Origin: Candidatus Thermofonsia Clade 1 bacterium
Lineage (GTDB): Bacteria > Chloroflexota > Anaerolineae > Aggregatilineales > UBA2796
Length of the DNA stretch: 64,000 nucleotides
Direction of reading: 5' to 3'
Assembly: GCA_002794705.1 (NCBI GenBank)
Contig: PGTK01000005.1
Span: 144,064 to 208,063 of the forward strand
Shown: positions 44,632 to 52,056 of the stretch, in pieces
Layout of the letters: the number at the start of each line of letters is the position of its first letter
Position numbering within the stretch: position 1 is the stretch's first letter
The notes under the pieces: generated by a model
Database searches by the model: none
Told to the model about the DNA's origin: nothing
The model's input: the letters and a program-made list of their open reading frames with translations, nothing else
Made by a program: the position numbers and the translations under genes

Positions 44632-45447
44632 ATGTACATCCCTGAGCGCTCCGCTCTCTTGGCAATAGATATCGGCAATACGAACATCACACTTGGCTTA
44701 TGGTACAACGGCGCATGGCGGCATGATTGGCGTGCGCGCACTGTCCATGACAAAATGCCCGATGAATACGCGGCATTGGTGCGCGCCTTTCTGCGCGATG
44801 TCGGCATGAGCTACGCCGTAGTCGGCGACGTGGTCATGGCGAGCGTAGTGCCGCCTCTTACGCACGCCTTCGCCGAGTTGACGCGCAAAAGCATCGGTGT
44901 TGAGCCGCTGATTGTGAATGCGCGCCTGCAGCTGGGCATTCAAATTGAGGTAGATAACCCTGAGCAAGTTGGCGCAGATCGCATTGTGAACGCAGCAGCC
45001 GTCCATCACTTGTATGGTGGACCGGCGATTGTGATTGACTTCGGCACTGCCACCACCTTTGACGTGATCTCAAGGCAAGGCAATTACATCGGCGGGAGCA
45101 TTGCGCCGGGCATCGGCATTGCGCATGATGCGCTTGTGCGGCGCGCTGCACAGCTTTACAAGGTTGAATTGGCGCCGCCGCCCTCGCCCATTGGGCGCAA
45201 CACAACGCACGCTATTCAAAGCGGCTTGTTTCTGGGCTATCTGTGCATGGTGGAAGGCTTAGTGGCGCGCCTGAAAGCCGCCATGCCTGATGGCGACCAA
45301 GCGAAGGTGATCGCCACAGGCGGCTTAGCAGGTCTGTTTCAACAACATACCAATGTGATCGAGATCATCGCGCCCATGCTCACTCTGGACGGCTTACGGC
45401 TGATCCATGCCCTGAATGTGCCTTCTCAGCCATTGGCGCAAGCCTAG
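44632..45447 (+). CDS. coaX: type III pantothenate kinase
   Basis: 271 residues. First step of CoA synthesis in many bacteria. ASKHA fold: L-L-A-I-D-I-G-N-T-N-I-T-L-G (phosphate loop), D-N-P-E-Q-V-G-A-D-R (pantothenate site), V-I-D-F-G-T-A-T-T-F-D, and G-G-S-I-A-P-G. The ATG at 44632 is followed at once by the CoaX N-terminus; the frame upstream is open for 74 codons but looks non-coding. The stop overlaps the convergent NYN gene by 4 bases (CTAG). Confidence 0.95.
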   Translation: MYIPERSALLAIDIGNTNITLGLWYNGAWRHDWRARTVHDKMPDEYAALVRAFLRDVGMSYAVVGDVVMASVVPPLTHAFAELTRKSIGVEPLIVNARLQLGIQIEVDNPEQVGADRIVNAAAVHHLYGGPAIVIDFGTATTFDVISRQGNYIGGSIAPGIGIAHDALVRRAAQLYKVELAPPPSPIGRNTTHAIQSGLFLGYLCMVEGLVARLKAAMPDGDQAKVIATGGLAGLFQQHTNVIEIIAPMLTLDGLRLIHALNVPSQPLAQA

Positions 45448-47582
45448 TCGCGCGTTTCCGCCACTAGATTCACAGTATGGTGCGTGCGGAATAGGCTGTA
45501 TAAGCCCGGCTTGCTCGGCACAGGGTTCAGCACGTTCTCCGACTCCATAATCGAGAGCCAGAGGTTCAGTTCCTCCTCGGGCAGACCCGTCTCACGGGCG
45601 ACGTTGATAGCATTGATCGGTATGCGCTGCTCATAGAGCCGCAAAAGCGCCCGAATGAAGGCATCGCGCTCCTGCAGAATCTCTTGCGCTGTGCTGGACT
45701 CAGGCACAACCGAGATTCCCTTCGTCTTATAGGGAATCTTAGGATCGGGGTTGTCATATTCCTCAATTTGGACAGCGCCCAGCTCCTGCAGCCACTCAAC
45801 AGCGCGCTGGAAGGTCACGCCTGAATCGAACTGGCGCAAGCGGCGATGCAAACTTCCCAACGGACACCACGTGAAGTTGCGGTAGCTGGTGAACTGATCC
45901 ACGCTAACCACAATGCGCTTCATCATTTGCTCGGTCTCAAGGTCGCGCCTGACCACCTGCGTTGAAGATGTGTCCAGATCGTCGTAGGAAGGCTTGGTGC
46001 CGTTGCTCGCATTGGGCTGCGGGCGCGCCATAGGCGGCAGATCGGGCGCCAGCTTGATGACAGGCACAAGGTCTTCAGGATTTTGACGGTGCGGCATCAT
46101 CTCACGGATGAGGATGCCTTCGCGCACCAGACAATCCACCCACTCGGAGCGCCAAGCGTCATCTACGTTCAAACCGGGTCTATCCAGTTCCCGATCCATG
46201 GCAATGCCCTTGAGCAGGAAGCCGTAATTGACGTATTCCCAGCCGCGCACCTCAAGCGTGTTCGCCACGCGCAGCACGATTCGGTCGCGCACAAGGCGCG
46301 TGCGCTCCACAATGGGATGCTCATCAATCGGCTGCACATAATCCAGATCATTGGCGTGCCATAGGCGCATAATGCCCATAGCAACCGCTTGCAAGATCAG
46401 ATCGCGCCCGCGTGCCGCCGAGACGACTGTGTGCATCTCCTGAAGCTGATCCTGCAGCATCTCAAGGGTCACTTCGTGAGCGCCCATGCTGGTAGCAAGG
46501 CGATCGTACTGCAAAACCAGACTTGACCACTGCGAAGGCGTGAAAGTTGCGCTGACGCTGCTGGCAAGTGTGGTGGCGACATCGGCTCGCGCTCGCAGGG
46601 CGTCGTAACGCGGCAAGTCTAGGAAATCATCTAGATATTCAACCTGTAAGGTGGGATTTTTCTCCAGCAAGCGGCTTGTGCTGTTGCGCACACCCCAGAC
46701 AATCACCTGCTTGTTGCGCGCCCGCAGCGCCGAGAACACCTCGTTAAAGTCGCGGTCGCCGCTGGCAATGATGAAGATATCAGCGGAGTTGGGCTGAGTG
46801 CTATCGGCAAGCACATCTTTGGCAATGCGCATATCAGCGCTGTTTTTGCCGGGCAGATTGAAGACGGGGTCAATGTTGGCAAGCGCCAAACGGCTGCTTG
46901 CCTCATCCGAGACCTCACGTCCGCTCGAGTCGATCAGCGGCGGCAAGCTGCCGCGCTTGCCCCACGGCGCGTAAGCCGCCATCTTAACAATCTGACCGTG
47001 CGCCTTAGCGTGCGCGCTCAAGCCCTCAATCAGACGGTCAAGGTTGACGGCGTAGCCCTGTTCGTTCAGGCTGATGGCGATGTTTTCGAAATCAATATAG
47101 AGCGCTACAGTCTTGGTTTGGATGCCCAGCACGGTCTCTAGCGGCTGGTAAATGATTTCATCATCAGCAAGCGGCGGATGATCCGCCCAGACGCGCACAC
47201 GCGCACTCTTGCGCTTTGGCACGCGCACGATCAAAGTGAGCAGGGCTGAATCGGGCGCCACGAGGATCAGCTCATCCAGCAACTGCGAAGGATCGCTGAA
47301 ATAGCGACTCATCAGCGCCTCTGTAAAATCGCCGCGCTCAGGCACGTCAAAGGTCTGGAAGCCTGCCCCCTCCAGAATTGCTTGCGCAGAGCTATTGAGC
47401 GCTTGCACGCCCTCCCAGTTAGCAACAGCGATAGCCTGAAGCTGCTCAGGGCGTGCCAGACCCGCCGCCAAAGCAGCCGTATTGCGCAAGCGCGAGGCGA
47501 GATCGTACAGATCAATCGCAAAGGCGCGTTGCTGTAAGCCGATCAGCAAGTTTTCTATGTCTACGATTAGGTAAGCGGACAT
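45444..47582 (-). CDS. tandem NYN (LabA/PIN-like) domain protein
   Basis: About 712 residues. Two NYN nuclease-like domains: the first (about 1-150) keeps V-D-I-E-N-L-L but has A-P-D-S-A-L in place of the S-G-D-x-D-F motif, so it is probably inactive. The second (about 155-330) is complete, with Y-I-D-F-E-N-I, A-D-M-R-I-A-K-D and I-I-A-S-G-D-R-D-F. A long C-terminal region (about 350-712), perhaps winged-helix-like, follows. NYN proteins are usually metal-dependent RNases; the target is unknown. The ATG at 47582 has GGGAG 8 bases upstream. Stop overlaps coaX tail to tail. Confidence 0.85.
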   Translation of the reverse strand: MSAYLIVDIENLLIGLQQRAFAIDLYDLASRLRNTAALAAGLARPEQLQAIAVANWEGVQALNSSAQAILEGAGFQTFDVPERGDFTEALMSRYFSDPSQLLDELILVAPDSALLTLIVRVPKRKSARVRVWADHPPLADDEIIYQPLETVLGIQTKTVALYIDFENIAISLNEQGYAVNLDRLIEGLSAHAKAHGQIVKMAAYAPWGKRGSLPPLIDSSGREVSDEASSRLALANIDPVFNLPGKNSADMRIAKDVLADSTQPNSADIFIIASGDRDFNEVFSALRARNKQVIVWGVRNSTSRLLEKNPTLQVEYLDDFLDLPRYDALRARADVATTLASSVSATFTPSQWSSLVLQYDRLATSMGAHEVTLEMLQDQLQEMHTVVSAARGRDLILQAVAMGIMRLWHANDLDYVQPIDEHPIVERTRLVRDRIVLRVANTLEVRGWEYVNYGFLLKGIAMDRELDRPGLNVDDAWRSEWVDCLVREGILIREMMPHRQNPEDLVPVIKLAPDLPPMARPQPNASNGTKPSYDDLDTSSTQVVRRDLETEQMMKRIVVSVDQFTSYRNFTWCPLGSLHRRLRQFDSGVTFQRAVEWLQELGAVQIEEYDNPDPKIPYKTKGISVVPESSTAQEILQERDAFIRALLRLYEQRIPINAINVARETGLPEEELNLWLSIMESENVLNPVPSKPGLYSLFRTHHTVNLVAETRD

Positions 47583-47625
47583 CCAAAATCTCCCAAGTAT
47601 TTTGCAGGCACGCAAGAGTTGATGC

Positions 47626-47631
47626 AGTATA
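47626..47631 (-). promoter_or_regulatory. -10 box (TATACT) for the NYN gene
   Basis: TATACT on the minus strand, 43 bases before the NYN ATG, preceded by an A/T-rich stretch (possible UP-like element) instead of a good -35. Confidence 0.4.
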
Positions 47632-47827
47632 AATTAAAAATTATTTTGATGCCCCACCTCAAGACTCAGCCTGCTCTTAGAACGCGAAATGCGAAAAACG
47701 CTTAAACAAAATCAACGTTTCGCTGATAAAGTCAATTGTACCAATTTGAATGAGTGTGTGCAATAAGCAATTTTGTGCAAGCCCTTTAACTTATCAGGTA
47801 AGTCAGCTAGGATCATGGACTATTTAG

Positions 47828-47849
47828 GCGATCTGATCGCTGATATAAT
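47828..47849 (+). promoter_or_regulatory. palindromic operator candidate abutting an extended -10 promoter
   Basis: GCGATC-T-GATCGC (47828-47840), a perfect 13-base palindrome, is followed directly by TGATATAAT (TG-n-TATAAT, 47841-47849). A protein bound there would cover the spacer and the -28 to -16 region, blocking RNA polymerase. The regulated gene starts at 47885. Confidence 0.5.
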
Positions 47850-47884
47850 AGACAACATCAACATCTGAAGCAGAGAGACAAACT

Positions 47885-48268
47885 ATGCCCATTGATACGA
47901 CCGAAAAAGGCTTCATGGAATTGTTGCAAATTCACGAGCGCGAATGGGGCACTGAGATGTATCCCAATCGCCCCAGCCTCGCCGATTTGCTCAATGCGCC
48001 GATTGTAGCCGTCTGGACGGGCGAACCTGTCCAGCCATCAGCAGCGAACATGCGCATCAAGCCGCGCCACCTCTCGGATCATCAAACCTCACAGCGCTTC
48101 ATGTTGAGCGTGCATCGGCGGCTTGAGGAACTCGATCCGCTGATCCTAGCGATGATTGTAGCGGGCAAACCTTCTTCGATCCTCCACCGCAAGCTCTTAT
48201 ATCTATTCGTTCAGAAGAAACCTGTCAAGATTCTAGGTGTGAGGTTGCTGCTTGAGCCGATCAGCTGA
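47885..48268 (+). CDS. uncharacterised small protein
   Basis: 127 residues, soluble, no signal or membrane helix. Composition looks coding, with a central R-I-K-P-R-H-L-S-D-H-Q-T-S-Q-R-F and a mostly helical C-terminal half (R-R-L-E-E-L-D-P-L-I-L-A-M-I-V). Family not recognised. GAGAGA lies about 8 bases before the ATG. It has its own palindrome-covered promoter and stands alone, so it may be a regulated accessory or regulator gene. Confidence 0.65.
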   Translation: MPIDTTEKGFMELLQIHEREWGTEMYPNRPSLADLLNAPIVAVWTGEPVQPSAANMRIKPRHLSDHQTSQRFMLSVHRRLEELDPLILAMIVAGKPSSILHRKLLYLFVQKKPVKILGVRLLLEPIS

Positions 48269-48353
48269 GCAATGGTAACTGCCTTGTGAGAGGCTGCATC
48301 GGCTCTCTTGATCCATAACATCTGTGTAAAATCTGTGGAGAATCTAACGCCTG

Positions 48354-48387
48354 TCTAGCGCGCTAGAATGCAGATCGCTGGTACAAT
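48354..48387 (+). promoter_or_regulatory. palindromic operator candidate and extended -10 promoter of the Roadblock-recD2 pair
   Basis: TCTAGCG-CGCTAGA (48354-48367) is a perfect 14-base palindrome at the -35 position. TGGTACAAT (48379-48387, TG-n-TACAAT) is the extended -10. The layout mirrors that upstream of the preceding gene, though the palindrome sequence differs. Confidence 0.5.
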
Positions 48388-48450
48388 GTAGCTATGTGGC
48401 ACATACCGAGACACAATTTGCAAGGCTTCTATGAGAGTTGAGACCGCCCT

Positions 48451-48825
48451 ATGACTGCAAAAACGCGCCAAGAACAGATTGATGACGCGCTGCGCAAGCT
48501 GCACGCCGTTGTGGAAGGTATCCGAGCCTCTGTTGTGGTCAACCGTGATGGTCTACTCGTCGCTGCGATGCCCGCCGGCAACGATGAAGACGTACTGGCT
48601 GCTATGTCTGCAACGCTTGTCGGCTTGGCGGAGCGCACGCTGGGCAGGCTAGATCAGGGCAGCTTGGAGCGCCTCCTCGTAGAGGGCGAAGATAGCGTCA
48701 TGGTCGCCTATCCAGCTGGGCGTGCGATGTTGGCAGTCATGATCGGCAAGGAACATAAGATCGGTCCGCTGCTTTATGCCGCCTCTGTGACGGCAAAAAA
48801 CGTAGCGCAAGTGCTTGCCAGCTGA
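48451..48825 (+). CDS. Roadblock/LC7 domain protein
   Basis: 124 residues, one Roadblock/LC7 fold: helix start, then V-E-G-I-R-A-S-V-V-V-N-R-D-G-L-L-V-A, the M-S-A-T-L-V-G-L-A-E-R helix, and E-D-S-V-M-V-A-Y-P-A-G strand. Bacterial members usually partner small MglA-like GTPases as activators or scaffolds. No GTPase gene adjoins; instead recD2 follows 6 bases later, in the same transcript. The partner could be encoded elsewhere. Confidence 0.85.
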   Translation: MTAKTRQEQIDDALRKLHAVVEGIRASVVVNRDGLLVAAMPAGNDEDVLAAMSATLVGLAERTLGRLDQGSLERLLVEGEDSVMVAYPAGRAMLAVMIGKEHKIGPLLYAASVTAKNVAQVLAS

Positions 48826-48831
48826 ACATGC

Positions 48832-51090
48832 ATGACTGCTGAAATTTTTGAAGGCGTTGTTGAGCGCATCACCTATCACAACGAAGAGAGCGGCTATACC
48901 GTCCTGCGCTTGAAGCCGCACAAGGCGCTGCCCGGTCAGGTCGGGCGCGACGGCTTAGCGACTGTAGTCGGAGTCTTCCCTAGCACACTGCGCGAGGGCA
49001 CCGAAGTGCGCTTTCGCGGCACGTGGGTCATCCACAGCGAATATGGCAAGCAGTTCAAAGCGGAGGCAGCTGAAGAGACCGTCCCGGAGTCGCTAGAGGG
49101 CTTGCTGCGCTACTTGAGCAGCGGCGTGATTCGCGGCATTGGCAAGGCGACGGCACAACGGATCATTGATCACTTCGGCGAAAAGGTCTTTGAGATTCTC
49201 AGTCAGGCGCCGCATCGCATTAAAGAGGTGCCGGGCATTGCTGAGCATCACGCTGAGCTGATCGCGCAGGCATGGCGCGAGCATACCGCTGAGCGCGATG
49301 TCATGATCTTTCTGCAGGGACTGGGCATTGGCAATCGGCTTGCTGTCAAGATTCACAAGGAATACGGCGCAAATACGATTGCCACAATTCGCGTCAATCC
49401 CTATCGGTTGGCACGTGATATTGAGGGGATCGGTTTTCGCAAAGCCGATCAGATCGCACGCGGACTGGGAATCGCTCTTGATTCGTCGCATCGGATTGAG
49501 GCGGGCGTGCTTTATGCGCTAGAGACGCTGACCAATGACGGGCATGTCTATGCGCCGCGCTTGTTGCTCAGGCAGAAGGTGCGGGAGCTGCTCGCTCTGC
49601 CAGAGGCGGAGGAATATGATGGATCAGCGGGCGATCCGCCTGATAGCTTGAGCGCTAAGATTGATGAGGCGATCCGCGCCCTTGCCCGTGAGAGCGACAT
49701 CATGCTGCAGCACGTGCCTGATGAGCAAGGTGAGCAGATCGAGGCGGTCTATTTGCGCCCGCTCTTTTTGAGTGAGCGCGGCACTGCCAAGCGTCTGCTT
49801 GAAATGCGCGATTTGCCGATCTCGCGCCTGCGGGGTGCCCAGCGCATGGCTTGGACCAAGTTTTTTGATATTCTGCAGCGCGACGATCAGATTGTCTTGA
49901 CGGCACAGCAGCGCGACGCCGTGCAAGCGGCGCTCACGCACAAGATCAGCATCTTGACGGGCGGCCCCGGCACAGGTAAAACGACTACTTTGCGCGCCGT
50001 GATCCGTGCATTGGAGTGGAACAAAGCGCGCTATGAGCTGGCTAGTCCTACTGGGCGCGCTGCTAAGCGCTTGAGCGAGGCGACCAGCCGTCCTGCCCAG
50101 ACCATTCATCGCTTGCTGGGCTACACGCCTGATGAAGGCTTCATTCGCGGCGAACACGAGCCGCTCGATATTGACATGCTGATCATTGACGAAGCCTCCA
50201 TGCTCGATCAAATCTTGATCTACAATGTGCTGAAGGCGCTACCGCCTGAGGCGCATTTGTTGCTGGTGGGCGATGTGGATCAGCTGCTAAGCGTGGGCGC
50301 GGGCGATGTGCTGCGCGATCTGATCAAAGGCGGCGTGGCGCACGTCACGCGCTTAGAGGCGATCTTTCGCCAGAGCAGCGATAGTCAGATTATTCCAAAC
50401 GCACATCGCATTAATCAGGGCGAAATGCCGCAGCTGGACAACACCAGCAGCGACTTTTTCATGTTCCGTGTCGAAACGCCTGAGGCTGCCGCTGATCTAG
50501 TAGTAGACATCGTGCAAAATCGCATTCCGCGCAAGTTCGGCTTCGATCCGATGACCGAGATTCAAGTTCTAGCGCCGATGTATCGCGGTGCGATTGGCAT
50601 TCAAATGCTGAACGAGCGCCTGCAAGCTGCGCTCAATCCGCATGGGCGCAACGCCGAGAAAAAGCTGGGCAACACGGTCTATCGCGTCGGCGATAAGGTG
50701 CTACAGACGCGCAACAACTACGAAAAAGAAGTGTTCAACGGCGATATCGGCATCATCCAAGCCATTGATTTCACCGCTCAGAAGCTGCACGTGGTCTTTG
50801 ATGATCGGGAGGTCGTCTATGACTGGGAAGAGGCGGGCGATCTGCTGCACGCTTACGCCGTGAGCGTGCATCGCAGCCAAGGCTCCGAGTATCCTGCAGT
50901 GGTTTTGCCGATTATGCCGCAGCATTACATGCTTTTGCAGCGCAACTTGCTCTATACAGCGGTCACACGCGCCCGCCGACTGGTGGTGCTGGTCGGCACG
51001 AAGCGCGCTGTAAAAATGGCGGTCAAAAACGATCAGGTGGCGCGGCGCTACACAGCTTTGGCGTGGCGCCTACAGACCCGTAACGTTTGA
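48832..51090 (+). CDS. recD2: ATP-dependent RecD-like DNA helicase RecD2
   Basis: 752 residues. Starts with the OB-like N-terminal domain (I-F-E-G-V-V-E-R-I-T-Y-H-N-E-E-S-G-Y-T-V), then helix-hairpin-helix repeats (about 90-190), then a superfamily 1B core: L-T-G-G-P-G-T-G-K-T-T-T (Walker A), L-I-I-D-E-A-S-M-L (Walker B), D-V-D-Q-L-L-S-V-G-A-G, and the C-terminal V-H-R-S-Q-G-S-E-Y. RecD2 is the RecBC-independent 5'-3' helicase in DNA repair. It starts 6 bases after the Roadblock gene stop. Confidence 0.95.
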   Translation: MTAEIFEGVVERITYHNEESGYTVLRLKPHKALPGQVGRDGLATVVGVFPSTLREGTEVRFRGTWVIHSEYGKQFKAEAAEETVPESLEGLLRYLSSGVIRGIGKATAQRIIDHFGEKVFEILSQAPHRIKEVPGIAEHHAELIAQAWREHTAERDVMIFLQGLGIGNRLAVKIHKEYGANTIATIRVNPYRLARDIEGIGFRKADQIARGLGIALDSSHRIEAGVLYALETLTNDGHVYAPRLLLRQKVRELLALPEAEEYDGSAGDPPDSLSAKIDEAIRALARESDIMLQHVPDEQGEQIEAVYLRPLFLSERGTAKRLLEMRDLPISRLRGAQRMAWTKFFDILQRDDQIVLTAQQRDAVQAALTHKISILTGGPGTGKTTTLRAVIRALEWNKARYELASPTGRAAKRLSEATSRPAQTIHRLLGYTPDEGFIRGEHEPLDIDMLIIDEASMLDQILIYNVLKALPPEAHLLLVGDVDQLLSVGAGDVLRDLIKGGVAHVTRLEAIFRQSSDSQIIPNAHRINQGEMPQLDNTSSDFFMFRVETPEAAADLVVDIVQNRIPRKFGFDPMTEIQVLAPMYRGAIGIQMLNERLQAALNPHGRNAEKKLGNTVYRVGDKVLQTRNNYEKEVFNGDIGIIQAIDFTAQKLHVVFDDREVVYDWEEAGDLLHAYAVSVHRSQGSEYPAVVLPIMPQHYMLLQRNLLYTAVTRARRLVVLVGTKRAVKMAVKNDQVARRYTALAWRLQTRNV

Positions 51091-51114
51091 GCGGCGCGCT
51101 TTACGCGCTATAAT
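51087..51114 (+). promoter_or_regulatory. promoter for the M23 peptidase gene
   Basis: TTGAGC (51087-51092), 16-base spacer, TATAAT (51109-51114). The spacer holds a short palindrome (GCGCG-cttta-CGCGC, 51094-51108) that could bind a regulator. The -35 overlaps the recD2 stop codon. Confidence 0.55.
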
Positions 51115-51162
51115 GCTCCCATTATCGTTCGGAGCTAAAGCTCAGAGTCTGACTGAAGCACG

Positions 51163-52032
51163 ATGAAGAGACTTCTGGTTGCGCTTGCCCTGATCGCATT
51201 GCTCGCCTTTGGCGCGCTGATGCACATTCGGGCGCAGAGCGCAGTTGTTATCACCTTGACCTTTGAATTTTTGCGGCAAGGTACAGCCGGGGTGGTCAGT
51301 TTGAGCGGCGAGGGCGTTGTCGGCGGCGTGATTGACGCTTTTGAGCGCGCCTACCCGTTTTTCCCTGTCACAGGCGGCTTTGCAGCGCTGCTTGCTGTGC
51401 CAATGGAGCAGCGCATCCGCGACTACCCGATCACGGTCACTGTCTACCGCGCTGATGGCGAGTCCATGACGTGGGAAGGCACGGTCAAGGTCGCCTCAGG
51501 CGAATTCATCCGCGAACCTGCCTTCGTCCTGCCCTCAGACAAGTTCCACTTGCTGGATATGTCTGTGCAGGAAAACGAAGATGCACGTCTGAACAGCATT
51601 TATAGCGTAGTGACGCCCGAACGCTTCTGGGAGGGGCAGTTCAGCCTGCCTGCCAACGCACCGACCACCTCGCCCTTCGGCAGCGTGCGCGACTTTAACG
51701 ACGGCTCGACGCGGCGGCACACAGGCTACGATTTCCGCATGGCGGTCGGCACGCCTGTGAAAGCCTCTGCCAGCGGGCGCGTTGTATATGCCCGTCCGCT
51801 CGATATTCACGGCACGAACGTGATCATTGATCATGGCTGGGGCGTTTTCAGCAACTATTCGCACCTTAGCCAGCTTTTCGTTGTGCCGGGACAGATCGTC
51901 TTGCAAGGCGAGGTGATCGGTTTGAGCGGCAACACAGGGCGCAGCACTGGTCCGCACTTGCACTGGGAGATCGCTGTCAACGGCGTCTTGATCAATCCAA
52001 TGGACTTCATCCGCCTCAAATTGCCGACTTAA
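51163..52032 (+). CDS. M23 family metallopeptidase (LytM type)
   Basis: 289 residues. Signal peptide in the first 26 residues (K-R-L-L-V-A-L-A-L-I-A-L-L, A-x-A-like cut near H-I-R-A-Q-S), then an N-terminal beta domain and a LytM domain (about 175-285) with H-T-G-Y-D for the first Zn ligands and H-L-H-W for the last. It probably cuts peptidoglycan cross-links in the wall. Followed by comEC after 24 bases. Confidence 0.93.
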   Translation: MKRLLVALALIALLAFGALMHIRAQSAVVITLTFEFLRQGTAGVVSLSGEGVVGGVIDAFERAYPFFPVTGGFAALLAVPMEQRIRDYPITVTVYRADGESMTWEGTVKVASGEFIREPAFVLPSDKFHLLDMSVQENEDARLNSIYSVVTPERFWEGQFSLPANAPTTSPFGSVRDFNDGSTRRHTGYDFRMAVGTPVKASASGRVVYARPLDIHGTNVIIDHGWGVFSNYSHLSQLFVVPGQIVLQGEVIGLSGNTGRSTGPHLHWEIAVNGVLINPMDFIRLKLPT

Positions 52033-52056
52033 CCCTAGCGAAAGGCTGATGGGGAC

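Larger units (their letters stand above)
47583..47884. other. AT-rich intergenic region between divergent genes
   Basis: About 300 bases, visibly richer in A/T than the surroundings, between the NYN gene (-) and a small unknown gene (+). It holds a TATACT box for the NYN gene, a palindrome plus extended -10 for the small gene, and imperfect repeats of GCGAAA near 47683-47723. No RNA gene recognised. Confidence 0.5.
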
